A stretch of 64,000 nt of DNA, from assembly GCF_007827975.1 (NCBI RefSeq), contig NZ_VITT01000003.1; one strand, given 5' to 3'. The notes beneath the pieces were generated by a model that was not told where the DNA came from, ran no database searches, and saw only the letters and a list, made by a program, of their open reading frames with translations. This DNA is from Nitrospirillum viridazoti (GTDB lineage: Bacteria > Pseudomonadota > Alphaproteobacteria > Azospirillales > Azospirillaceae). Both the position numbers and the translations under genes were made by a program. This document shows positions 23,885-32,463 of this stretch, piece by piece (the stretch's first letter is position 1; each line of letters starts with the position of its first letter).

Positions 23885-25966
23885 TTACCCCGAGCGCAGC
23901 GTCTTGACCGCCTCATCCCGCTGGAACAGGTAGAGCAGCACGCGCAGGGCCTGGCCGCGCGGGGTTTCCAGGTCGGGGTCGCGGGCCACCATCAGGCTGG
24001 CGTCGTCGCGGGCGGTGGCCAGCAGGTCGGCATGCACGGTGATGTCGGCCATGCGGAACTCCGGCAGGCCGGACTGGCGCGTGCCCAGCACCTCGCCCGC
24101 GCCGCGCAACTCCAGATCCTTCTCGGCGATGACGAAGCCATCCTCCGTTGACGTCATGACGTCCAGGCGGGCGCGGGCGGTCTCGCCCAGCGGGGCGGTG
24201 TACAGCAACAGGCAGGCGGATGCCCGTTCGCCGCGCCCCACGCGGCCGCGCAGCTGGTGCAGCTGGGCCAGGCCGAAGCGCTCGGCATGCTCCACCACCA
24301 TGATGGTGGCCTCCGGCACGTTCACGCCTACCTCGATGACGGTGGTGGCCACCAGCACGGACAGCTCGCCGGCGGCGAAGCGGGCCATGACGGCGTCCTT
24401 CTCCGCACCCTTCATCTTGCCGTGCACCAGGCCGACGCAATCGCCCAGCCGTTCCATCAGCGTGGCATGCCGCAGGGTGGCGTTGGCGAGGTCCACCGTT
24501 TCCGACTCGTCCACCAGGGGGCAGACCCAATAGACCCGCTGGCCGGTCTTGATGGCGGCGGCCACGCGTTCCACCACTTCCTCGATGCGGTCGGCCGCGG
24601 CGGCGCGGGTCACCACGGGCTTGCGCCCCGGCGGCTTCTCCATCAGGCGGCTGACGTCCATGTCGCCATAGGCGGTCAGGGTCAGGGTACGGGGGATGGG
24701 GGTGGCGGTCATGACCAGGGTATCCACGCCGCGCCCCTTGGCTGCCAGGGCCAGGCGCTGGTGCACGCCGAACTTGTGCTGTTCGTCGATGATGGCCAGC
24801 GCCAGGTCGCGAAAGGCCACGTCCTCCTGGAACAGGGCGTGGGTGCCGATCAGGATGTCGATCTCGCCCGACGCCAGGCGATCCAGGACTTGCTGGCGCG
24901 CCTTGCCCTTGTCGCGGCCGGTCAGCAGGGCCAGGCGGATGCCGGCGGCGTCGGCCAGGTCGGCCAGGCTTTCGGCGTGCTGGCGCGCCAGGATTTCCGT
25001 GGGCGCCATCAGGGCGGCCTGGGCGCCGGCCTCCACCGCCGTCGCCATGGCCATCAGCGCCACGATGGTCTTGCCGCTGCCCACATCGCCCTGCAGCAGG
25101 CGCAGCATGCGCTCCGGCTGCGCCATGTCGGCGTCGATCTCCACCAGCGCCTGCGCCTGCGCGCCCGTCAGCTGATAGGGCAATGCCGCCTGGATGCGGG
25201 CGCGCAAGGCGCCGTCGCCCACCGTGGCGCGGCCGGCCAGCCGCCGCTGGTGCCAGCGCACCAGGGCCAGGGCCAGCTGGTTGGCCAACAGCTCGTCATA
25301 GGCCAGGCGCTGGCGCAGGGGGCTCAGCGGGTTGACGTCCTTTTCCCCCTTGGGGTCGTGCGCGCCGGTCAGCGCCGTCTTCCAGGCGGGCCAGCCCTGG
25401 CGCTCCAGCCAGGCCGGGTCCTGCCATTCCTCCAGTTCCGGCGCGCGGGCGAGGGCGGCCTGGATGGCGGTGCGCAGCGGCTTGGGGTTCAGGCCGCCGG
25501 TCAGGGGATAGACCGCCTCCACCTCCTGCGGCGGGGCGCCTTCCTCCACCGGGGCGAAATGGTCGGGGTGGGGCATCTGCAGCAGGCCGTTGAAACGCTC
25601 CACCTTACCGCTGACCACCACCATGCTGCCCTGGGGCAGCTTCTTCTCCAGCCAGTCGCCCTTCACATGGAAGAACACCAGCTCCATCTCCCCGGTATGG
25701 TCGGTGCAGCGCACGCGATAGGGGCGGTGGCGCTGCACGGGCGGCATGTGGCCGTCCACCCGCACCGTCAGGGTGACGATGCGGCCCTCCGGCGCCTCGG
25801 CAATGCTGGGGGCGTTGGCGCGGTCCAGGATGCCGGTGGGCAGGTGCCACAGAATGTCCGCCACATGCGGGCCGGTCAGCCGTTCCGCCAGCTTGCCCAG
25901 GCGGGGCCCCAGGCCCGGCAGGCTGGTGATGGGCGCGAACAGGGGATAGAGGACGGGCGGACGCAA
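23885..25966 (-). CDS. recG: ATP-dependent DNA helicase RecG
   Basis: Branch-migrating helicase that regresses stalled forks. The TTG at 25966 (GGAG about 8 nt upstream) gives 693 residues, normal for RecG; another in-frame TTG at 25987 is possible. The N-terminal wedge/OB region (PLFAPITSLPGLGPRLGKLAERL onward) precedes Walker A GDVGSGKT and the DExH-type box IDEQHKFGVHQR. Motif III is TATPIPRTL, and later motifs include QLRGRVGRGE. It ends in YLFQRDEAVKTLRSG, a normal C-terminus, so the AT-rich gene directly after its stop has not truncated it. Confidence 0.98.
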   Translation of the reverse strand: MRPPVLYPLFAPITSLPGLGPRLGKLAERLTGPHVADILWHLPTGILDRANAPSIAEAPEGRIVTLTVRVDGHMPPVQRHRPYRVRCTDHTGEMELVFFHVKGDWLEKKLPQGSMVVVSGKVERFNGLLQMPHPDHFAPVEEGAPPQEVEAVYPLTGGLNPKPLRTAIQAALARAPELEEWQDPAWLERQGWPAWKTALTGAHDPKGEKDVNPLSPLRQRLAYDELLANQLALALVRWHQRRLAGRATVGDGALRARIQAALPYQLTGAQAQALVEIDADMAQPERMLRLLQGDVGSGKTIVALMAMATAVEAGAQAALMAPTEILARQHAESLADLADAAGIRLALLTGRDKGKARQQVLDRLASGEIDILIGTHALFQEDVAFRDLALAIIDEQHKFGVHQRLALAAKGRGVDTLVMTATPIPRTLTLTAYGDMDVSRLMEKPPGRKPVVTRAAAADRIEEVVERVAAAIKTGQRVYWVCPLVDESETVDLANATLRHATLMERLGDCVGLVHGKMKGAEKDAVMARFAAGELSVLVATTVIEVGVNVPEATIMVVEHAERFGLAQLHQLRGRVGRGERASACLLLYTAPLGETARARLDVMTSTEDGFVIAEKDLELRGAGEVLGTRQSGLPEFRMADITVHADLLATARDDASLMVARDPDLETPRGQALRVLLYLFQRDEAVKTLRSG

Positions 25967-26268
25967 GGGGAGGGCTCCGGAACACAAGGCAGAATGTTAT
26001 GGCTATATCTTAATGAGCCGTTCTGTCGATTGCCGACCCGTTGTGGTGATGGGTGTTTATGATTTGTTCTAGACAGCGTATGTGGTAGTGTCAGGCTTAA
26101 CTATGATGTAGGCAGGAGGAACTGTGATTGCGTCGATGTGCTCACTGTCACCAATCACAGTTATGAGGATGTGTCCGTAGATGATGAAGTCTCGTGACGT
26201 GCACGTTATTAAGATTTATGATTTGCCGAATTCGTCAATCTGATTTCTGCTAATGTGAGTAAAATAAA
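25967..26268. other. AT-rich intergenic region upstream of recG with inverted repeat and mini-ORF
   Basis: About 300 bp with much lower GC than the flanks. AACTGTGATTG (26120-26130) and its exact complement (26152-26162) form an 11-bp inverted repeat with a 21-bp spacer. A 19-codon frame from GTG 26124 to TAG 26180 starts 6 nt after GGAGGA, but there is no further evidence that it is translated. Confidence 0.5.
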
Positions 26269-26739
26269 GTGAAAATATGGATCTCATTAGCATTAATTTT
26301 ATTCTCTACCTACGCACAAGCAAAAGATCTGCAGCCAAGCACACCTTTTGATGCTGTCCAGCATTTTCTCTATGCCGGTGATGGAACGGCTCGACTGGAT
26401 GGCGGTGTGGCGATCAATGATGAGAATGGTGCCATACGCACTTGCGGAGCGGAGCCTGTCATTTTGATCCCGATGACCGGTTATGGCATGGAATTCGCGG
26501 CGATGCTGGTTACGAAGTCTGATAATGATTCTATCACTGGTGATCACGATTTTTTGATGCTGATTAGGCGCAGCAGGTGTGACGTGAGCGGGAATTTCGC
26601 CTTTACCCGCTTGCCACCGGGGAACTGGATTGTGGTGGCGCGCGTGAGTGGAGCAAAAATGTGGGCAACTCGTTCCTATCTATCCACCAACATGGGTGAT
26701 GAACATGTTGTTCTAGGAAACGAAGACTTGTCTCGGTAG
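26269..26739 (+). CDS. Small exported protein, AT-rich, unknown function
   Basis: A 156-residue product from a GTG start. A clear signal peptide (KIWISLALILFSTYAQA, cleavage before KD) is followed by a beta-rich domain. The segment SGNFAFTRLPPGNWIVVARVSG resembles the carboxypeptidase-regulatory-like/transthyretin-like fold common in secreted proteins. Cys residues near 64 and 104 could form a disulfide. Composition is AT-rich, as in the gene at 22886-23797, so it also looks acquired. It separates recG from the sdhE-mfd unit. Confidence 0.72.
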   Translation: MKIWISLALILFSTYAQAKDLQPSTPFDAVQHFLYAGDGTARLDGGVAINDENGAIRTCGAEPVILIPMTGYGMEFAAMLVTKSDNDSITGDHDFLMLIRRSRCDVSGNFAFTRLPPGNWIVVARVSGAKMWATRSYLSTNMGDEHVVLGNEDLSR

Positions 26740-26986
26740 TTGCTTGAGCTTTACTTGGGGAAGGTATCTTACAGCCATTTCTGGTTGCCCGTTTCCTATG
26801 AGGCTATCGTAGCCCGGGTGGACATGCGGGAGACGAATGCCAATGCGCTATTAACAGGAACCTCGCCGATTCATTGAGCACGTGACAGGGCTCGGGGCTG
26901 CCTTTACTCAAGTGGCGAATGCCTCGCATGGCTGGCGCAACTGGCCAGCGCCCCCATATCTAGTTCCCGCTTCAAAGGCCGTTTCC

Positions 26987-27268
26987 ATGCCCACCGACAC
27001 CCTTTCCCCCGAAGACGCTCTGGCCGTGCGGCGAAAGCGCCTGATCTTCCGCAGCTGGCATCGCGGGATGAAGGAGATGGACCTGCTGATGGGCACCTTC
27101 GCCGAAAAGCATGTGCCGGCCTTCACGGTGGAACAGCTGGACCGCTATGAGCATTTGCTGGATCTGAACGACCCGGACGTCTTCGACTGGCTGCTGGGCC
27201 GCGCACCCTTCCCGGATGACCTGGATGCGGACCTGATGGCCCTGCTGCAGGCCCACCGCGTCGCCTGA
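26987..27268 (+). CDS. sdhE: FAD assembly factor SdhE
   Basis: A 93-residue protein of the SdhE/Sdh5 family that promotes covalent flavinylation of succinate dehydrogenase. The motif RSWHRGMKEMDLLMG contains the RGxxE signature, with FDWLLGRAPFPDDLD following. It is 36 bp upstream of mfd, a common alphaproteobacterial arrangement (recG, sdhE, mfd). Confidence 0.94.
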   Translation: MPTDTLSPEDALAVRRKRLIFRSWHRGMKEMDLLMGTFAEKHVPAFTVEQLDRYEHLLDLNDPDVFDWLLGRAPFPDDLDADLMALLQAHRVA

Positions 27269-27304
27269 TTTTTTTCGTCACCGCTTACGCCTGGCTGTTG
27301 CCCC

Positions 27305-30300
27305 ATGCCCGACACTGTCCTGCCGTCCGCCCTGCTTTCCGGCCTGAACCCCGACACGCCGCGCCGCCTGCTGGTCGCCGGCGCGCCGGAGGGGCATGAC
27401 GCGCGCGTGCTGGCCGACCTGGCGCGGCGGGCCGGGGCCGCTGGCCTGCTGCATGTGGCGCTGGATGACACGCGCATGGCCCGGGTGCAGGAGGCTTTGG
27501 CCTTCTTCGCGCCCGACGTGGCGGTGCTGCCCTTCCCGGCGTGGGACTGCTTGCCCTATGACCGCGTCTCGCCCAACGGCGACATCGTGGCCCGGCGCAT
27601 CGAGACGCTGACGACCCTGCTGGGCGCGCGGCCGCAAGGCCCCTTCGTTGTCCTCACTACCCTGAACGCCGCCTTGCAGAAGGTGCCGCCGCGCCTGGCC
27701 TTCCGCAACGCGACCTTCGGCGCCAAGGTCGGCGGCCGCCTGAACGTCGATGAACTGCAGCGCTTCCTGGCCAACAACGGTTACACCCGCGCCCAGACGG
27801 TGCGTGAGCCGGGTGAGTACGCCGTGCGCGGCGGCATCATCGACCTGTTCCCCCCGGCGACGCCGGAACCCCTGCGCCTGGACCTGTTCGGGGATGAGCT
27901 GGAAGGCGTGCGCGCCTTCGACCCCATGACCCAGATGACCACGGAGAAGCGGGCGGGCGTGGACCTCAAGCCCATGTCGGAGGTGTTCCTGGACGACCCT
28001 TCCGTCCAGCGCTTCCGCACCGGCTATCGCGAGCTGTTCGGCGCCGTCACCGACAGCGACCCGCTGTATGAGGGCATCAGCGCCGGGCGCAAGATGCCGG
28101 GCATGGAGCATTGGCTGCCCCTGTTCCACGCCGGCCTGGACACGCTGTTCGACTATGTCCCCGCCGCCATGGTCAGCCTGGACGCCCAGGCGGAGGAGGC
28201 GCGCGACGCCCGCCTGTCCCAGGTGGCGGATTTCTACGAGGCCCGCCGCACCTTCCAGGAGGTGGAGAAGAAGTCGGGCACGCCGGTGTACAAGCCGGTG
28301 CCGACTGGCGCCATGTTCCTGGACGGCGACGCCTGGGACCGGCACCTGGCCCTGCGCTGTGTCGCCCAGCTGTCGACCTTCGCGGCGGTAGAGGGCGGTT
28401 CCAACCCCAACCTGGCCGACGCGGGCGGCCGCCGGGGGCGGGACTTCGCCGACGCCCGCGCCAACCCGGACGTGAACGTCTTCCGTGCGCTGGGCCAGCA
28501 TATCGACCAGATGCATGCCGACGGCCGCCGCGTGGTGGTGGCGGGCTACAGCCAGGGTGCCCGCGACCGCCTGGCCAAGATGCTGAAGGAACACGGCATC
28601 GCCCCGGCCCTGACCGCCGACACCTGGGCGGAGGTGGGGGCGCAGGAGACCAAGGCCACCGCCGTCATCGTCCTGGGTATCGACACCGGCTTCACCACCG
28701 GCGACCTGGCGGTCATCACCGAGCAGGACATCCTGGGCGACCGCCTGGCCCGCCCGTCGCAGAAGAAGCGCCGCGCCGCCAACTTCATCGCGGAGGCCGC
28801 CAGCCTGTCGCCCGGCGACCTGGTGGTGCACGTCGACCACGGCATCGGCCGCTACGATGGGCTGGAGACGCTGACCGTCACCGGCGCCCCGCACGACTGC
28901 CTGCGCATCCTCTACGACGGCGGCGACAAGCTGTACGTGCCGGTCGAGAATATCGAGGTGCTGTCGCGCTTCGGGTCGGAGGAATCGGGCGCGCAGCTGG
29001 ACAAGCTGGGGGGCGTCGGCTGGCAGTCGCGCAAGGCCCGCGTCAAGAAGCGGCTGAAGGACATGGCCGACGCGCTGCTGCGCATCGCCGCGGAGCGCGC
29101 CCTGCGCAAGGCCCCGCCTATTGAGGTGCCGGACGGCGTCTATGACGAGTTCGCCGCCCGCTTCCCCTATGCCGAGACGGATGACCAGCTGAAGGCCATC
29201 GAGGATGTGCTGGAGGATTTGAACTCCGGCCAGCCCATGGACCGCCTGGTGTGTGGCGACGTCGGTTTCGGCAAGACCGAGGTGGCCTTGCGCGCCGCCT
29301 TCGTCGCGGCCATGAGCGGCCTGCAGGTGGCGGTGGTGGTGCCCACCACCCTGCTGGCCCGCCAGCACACCCGCACCTTCGAGAAGCGCTTCGCCGGGCT
29401 GCCCGTGCGCCTGGGGCACCTCTCGCGCCTGGTGACGGCGAAAGAAGCCAACCAGACCAAGGCCGGCTTGGCCGACGGCACCGTCGACATCGTGGTCGGC
29501 ACCCACGCCCTGCTGGCCAAGAGCATCCAGTTCAAGCGCCTGGGCCTGGTCATCGTGGACGAGGAACAGCATTTCGGCGTGAAGCAGAAGGAACGGCTGA
29601 AGGAACTGCGCACCGACGTGCATGTCCTGACCCTGACCGCCACACCCATTCCCCGCACCCTGCAACTGGCGCTGAGCGGCGTGCGTGAGCTGTCGCTGAT
29701 CGCCACCCCGCCGGTGGACCGCCTGGCCGTGCGCACCTTCGTGCTGCCTTACGACCCGGTGGTGATCCGCGAGGCCATCCTGCGTGAGCATTACCGCGGC
29801 GGGCAGAGCTTCTACGTCTGCCCGCGCATCGAGGATCTGCCCAAGCTGCAGGAACGGCTGGCCGAACTGGTGCCGGAGGTGAAGATGATCACCGCCCACG
29901 GCCAGATGCCGGCGGCGCAGTTGGAGGAGGTGATGACCGCCTTCGACGAGGGCAAATACGACCTGCTGCTGGCCACCAACATCATCGAAAGCGGCCTGGA
30001 CATCCCCAGCGCCAACACCCTGATCGTCCATCGCGCCGACATGTTCGGCCTGGCGCAGCTGTACCAGGTGCGCGGCCGCGTGGGCCGGTCCAAGGTGCGC
30101 GGCTACGCCTACCTGACCTATCAGCCCAAGACCGTGCTGTCGCAGACGGCGCAGCAGCGCCTGCACGTCATCGAGACGCTGGACAGCCTGGGCGCGGGCT
30201 TCCAGTTGGCCAGCCACGACATGGACATCCGCGGCGCCGGCAACCTGCTGGGCGAGGAGCAGTCCGGCCAGATCCGCGAGGTGGGTGTGGAACTGTACCA

Positions 30301-30973
30301 GCAGATGCTGGAGGAAGCAGTGGCCGCCGCGCGCGGCGGCCTGACGGAAGCGCAGGCGGCGGAGGAGCAGTGGACGCCGCAGATCCAGCTGGGCATGCCC
30401 GTGCTGATCCCGGAAGACTACGTCGCCGACCTCGGCATCCGCCTGTCGCTATACCGCCGTGTGGCCGATCTGGTGGACCGGGCGGAGATCGACGCCTTCG
30501 CCGCCGAGATGGTGGACCGCTTCGGCACCCTGCCGGGGGAGGTGGAGAACCTACTGCGCCTGGTGGAGATCAAGCGCCTGTGCCGCGACGCCGGGGTGCA
30601 GACCCTGGACGCGGGCCCCAAGGGTGCCGTCATCGGCTTCCGCAACAACGAGTTCAAGAACCCCGCCGCCCTGGTGGGCTTCATCCAGCAACAGGCCGGC
30701 ACCGCCAAGATCCGGCCGGACCACAAGCTGGTGCTGCTGCGCCCCTGGGATAGTGCCGAGACGCGCATGGACGGCGTGCGCAAGCTGATAAGCGACCTGG
30801 CCAGGATGGCGGCCGGCGAGACGGTGAAGACCGATCCGCCCCCGCCACCACCGCCCCCGCCGCCGCCCAAGCCCCAGGGCAAGCCCGTCTCCGCCTGGGG
30901 GCACAAGCCGCCGCTGCCGGCCAGCAAACTGAACCGCCCGGGCTTCTCCGCCCCGCCGCGCAGCCGACGGTAG
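27305..30973 (+). CDS. mfd: Transcription-repair coupling factor Mfd
   Basis: Translocase that removes stalled RNA polymerase and recruits UvrA. The 1,222 residues include a UvrB-homology N-terminus (FPAWDCLPYDRVSPNGDIVARR) and the CarD-like polymerase-interacting domain (SPGDLVVHVDHGIGRYDGLE). Walker A is GDVGFGKTEVALRA, the DExx box is DEEQHFGVKQKE, and TRG-type motifs follow (ESGLDIPSANTLIV, QVRGRVGRS). The C-terminus is longer than usual and carries 11 consecutive prolines (residues 1178-1188) plus a basic Pro-rich tail. Confidence 0.98.
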   Translation: MPDTVLPSALLSGLNPDTPRRLLVAGAPEGHDARVLADLARRAGAAGLLHVALDDTRMARVQEALAFFAPDVAVLPFPAWDCLPYDRVSPNGDIVARRIETLTTLLGARPQGPFVVLTTLNAALQKVPPRLAFRNATFGAKVGGRLNVDELQRFLANNGYTRAQTVREPGEYAVRGGIIDLFPPATPEPLRLDLFGDELEGVRAFDPMTQMTTEKRAGVDLKPMSEVFLDDPSVQRFRTGYRELFGAVTDSDPLYEGISAGRKMPGMEHWLPLFHAGLDTLFDYVPAAMVSLDAQAEEARDARLSQVADFYEARRTFQEVEKKSGTPVYKPVPTGAMFLDGDAWDRHLALRCVAQLSTFAAVEGGSNPNLADAGGRRGRDFADARANPDVNVFRALGQHIDQMHADGRRVVVAGYSQGARDRLAKMLKEHGIAPALTADTWAEVGAQETKATAVIVLGIDTGFTTGDLAVITEQDILGDRLARPSQKKRRAANFIAEAASLSPGDLVVHVDHGIGRYDGLETLTVTGAPHDCLRILYDGGDKLYVPVENIEVLSRFGSEESGAQLDKLGGVGWQSRKARVKKRLKDMADALLRIAAERALRKAPPIEVPDGVYDEFAARFPYAETDDQLKAIEDVLEDLNSGQPMDRLVCGDVGFGKTEVALRAAFVAAMSGLQVAVVVPTTLLARQHTRTFEKRFAGLPVRLGHLSRLVTAKEANQTKAGLADGTVDIVVGTHALLAKSIQFKRLGLVIVDEEQHFGVKQKERLKELRTDVHVLTLTATPIPRTLQLALSGVRELSLIATPPVDRLAVRTFVLPYDPVVIREAILREHYRGGQSFYVCPRIEDLPKLQERLAELVPEVKMITAHGQMPAAQLEEVMTAFDEGKYDLLLATNIIESGLDIPSANTLIVHRADMFGLAQLYQVRGRVGRSKVRGYAYLTYQPKTVLSQTAQQRLHVIETLDSLGAGFQLASHDMDIRGAGNLLGEEQSGQIREVGVELYQQMLEEAVAAARGGLTEAQAAEEQWTPQIQLGMPVLIPEDYVADLGIRLSLYRRVADLVDRAEIDAFAAEMVDRFGTLPGEVENLLRLVEIKRLCRDAGVQTLDAGPKGAVIGFRNNEFKNPAALVGFIQQQAGTAKIRPDHKLVLLRPWDSAETRMDGVRKLISDLARMAAGETVKTDPPPPPPPPPPPKPQGKPVSAWGHKPPLPASKLNRPGFSAPPRSRR

Positions 30974-30989
30974 GGCTGCGGCGATAGGG

Positions 30990-31550
30990 CTATAAGGCTC
31001 CATGCCGTTCCAGCGCCGCGCGCAGCAGGCCCTTCATGGGCGCCTGCGGCACGGCGCCCTGCGCCTTCAGCACGGCGGTGAAGGCGGGCGCGCCGCCGTA
31101 GGCGGACTGGTAGCGCTCCACCACCTCGTCCGCCAGGCGGGACACGGCGTCGGCCGGAACGCCGTTGGGAAACTGGAAGAAGGCGCGGATGGGGCCCAGC
31201 AGGGTGCAGCCATCGGCCGTCAGCGCCACGACCGCGCCCTTGGGCACCACGATGGGCTGGTCCTTGCGCCGCACCACCACCTCGCCGCCCAGCGCCCAGT
31301 ATTGGGTGCCGTCCACGTCCGTGCGACCGAAGACGCGGATGCGATCCCCCAGGTCGGCCTGGGCGAGGCCGGGGCAGCGGCCGGGCAGGGTGTCGGGCGC
31401 CTGCTCGAACACCACGGTCTGCGGGTCGTAGATCAGGCCGAACACCGGTTCGATCATCTCTTCGGCATGGGCGCCGCCCGCCGTGGCCAGCAGCGTGGCC
31501 AACAGGCCGATCTTGGCCAGGGGATTCTTGAGCAGGGAGACCTTGGGCAT
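30990..31550 (-). CDS. Hypothetical exported protein
   Basis: A 186-residue protein with a typical Sec signal peptide (LAKIGLLATLLATAGGAHA, cleavage before EEM) and GGAG about 7 nt before the ATG. The mature part has a Cys pair (CPGLAQADLG, DGCTLLG) and an SH3-like stretch (GDRIRVFGRTDVDGTQYWALGGEVVV), so it may bind the cell wall or a partner. I recognise no named family. It is convergent with mfd, with 16 bp between stops. Confidence 0.75.
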   Translation of the reverse strand: MPKVSLLKNPLAKIGLLATLLATAGGAHAEEMIEPVFGLIYDPQTVVFEQAPDTLPGRCPGLAQADLGDRIRVFGRTDVDGTQYWALGGEVVVRRKDQPIVVPKGAVVALTADGCTLLGPIRAFFQFPNGVPADAVSRLADEVVERYQSAYGGAPAFTAVLKAQGAVPQAPMKGLLRAALERHGAL

Positions 31551-31734
31551 TTCACGCTCCGGCAGCTGAACTGTCTTACGGCTGCAAGGAAGGGTAGGGG
31601 CGGTGTGTGGCTGGAAAAGGGCGGTGCCGGTATCGCGAAACGGCTATGCCGGCAGGCGTCCCGCTCAGTCCGACCTTCCCGTTGCCCCCTCGCCGGGTTA
31701 GGCTCCGTTCCGCGCCCTTTGAAAGGATGCCGCA

Positions 31735-32313
31735 ATGGTCGAGGCGCCGAACCCGCAGGAACTGCTGAACCAAGCCGCCGCCGCCCGCCGGGCGGGGAGG
31801 CTGCCGGAGAGCCTGGACGCGGCCGGCCAGGCCGTGGCCTTGCTGCGCGCCGCCGGGGCGGCGGGAGATTTGGCCCACGCTTTGACGCGCTTGGCGCAGG
31901 CCTGGCGCGACCTGGGGCGTTACGGCGACGCCCGAAGCGCGCAGGAAGAGGCGGTGGCCCTGTTGCGCCGCGCGGATGGTGGCCTGCCCCTGGCGAGTGC
32001 CTTGCGGCACCTGGGTGGCATCCTCGACGACCAGGGCGCGCATGCGGAGGCGGCACCGGTCTATGCCGAGATGATGGTCTTGTACCAGGCGGCGGACACC
32101 GCCCCGCTGGAGATGGCCAACGCCGTGCGTGCCCTGGCCTGCAATGCGGAGGGGCGCGGGGACCGGGGTGAGGCCGAAGTGCGATGGCAGGAGGCGCTCG
32201 ACCGTTACGCCGCGCTCGACGACCTCTTCCAACGCGACTATGGCCTGCCGGACAACCCCGGCGTTGCGGAGGCCCTGGCCCGCCTTGCCCGGCTAAGCGC
32301 CACGTCGCCCTGA
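31735..32313 (+). CDS. Tetratricopeptide-repeat protein
   Basis: The 192 residues are Ala/Leu rich and fall into about four TPR-like helix pairs (AGRLPESLDAAGQAVALLR, LGRYGDARSAQEEAVALLR, GAHAEAAPVYAEMMVLYQ, GDRGEAEVRWQEALDRYAAL). There is no signal peptide, so it is probably a cytoplasmic scaffold. The partner is unknown. It stands alone upstream of the O-acetylhomoserine sulfhydrylase gene. Confidence 0.78.
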   Translation: MVEAPNPQELLNQAAAARRAGRLPESLDAAGQAVALLRAAGAAGDLAHALTRLAQAWRDLGRYGDARSAQEEAVALLRRADGGLPLASALRHLGGILDDQGAHAEAAPVYAEMMVLYQAADTAPLEMANAVRALACNAEGRGDRGEAEVRWQEALDRYAALDDLFQRDYGLPDNPGVAEALARLARLSATSP

Positions 32314-32463
32314 TGCAACCCGGAACCGGGCGGGGCGGGACATTTGCCCAACCATTCAGGCAAATAAATGAAATAATTTAATAAGCGGCACTCCGTAGGT
32401 GCAATTTCTGAAACGTGCGGCACAATCGGCGCCAGTCCAAACAAGGGATGGGAGACCGCCACC
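32314..32463. promoter_or_regulatory. AT-rich leader of the O-acetylhomoserine sulfhydrylase gene
   Basis: A locally AT-rich stretch (32361-32392) suits a promoter. TTTGCC (32343-32348) pairs with GGCAAA (32359-32364). I searched by eye for a SAM-II riboswitch, common before methionine genes in this class, and did not find its conserved core. Confidence 0.4.

Noticed and set aside
26120..26162. CRP operator in the inverted repeat behind recG
   Set aside because: TGTGA and TCACA are both present but are 27 bp apart instead of 6.
26124..26180. 18-residue leader peptide behind GGAGGA
   Set aside because: There is no downstream attenuator and no regulatory codon run. It may simply be chance in AT-rich DNA.
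27278..30217. 979-codon minus-strand open frame over mfd
   Set aside because: It is antisense to a full-length mfd with all family motifs.
32314..32463. SAM-II riboswitch upstream of metY
   Set aside because: The conserved core and pseudoknot segments are not present. Only a simple 6-bp hairpin is seen.
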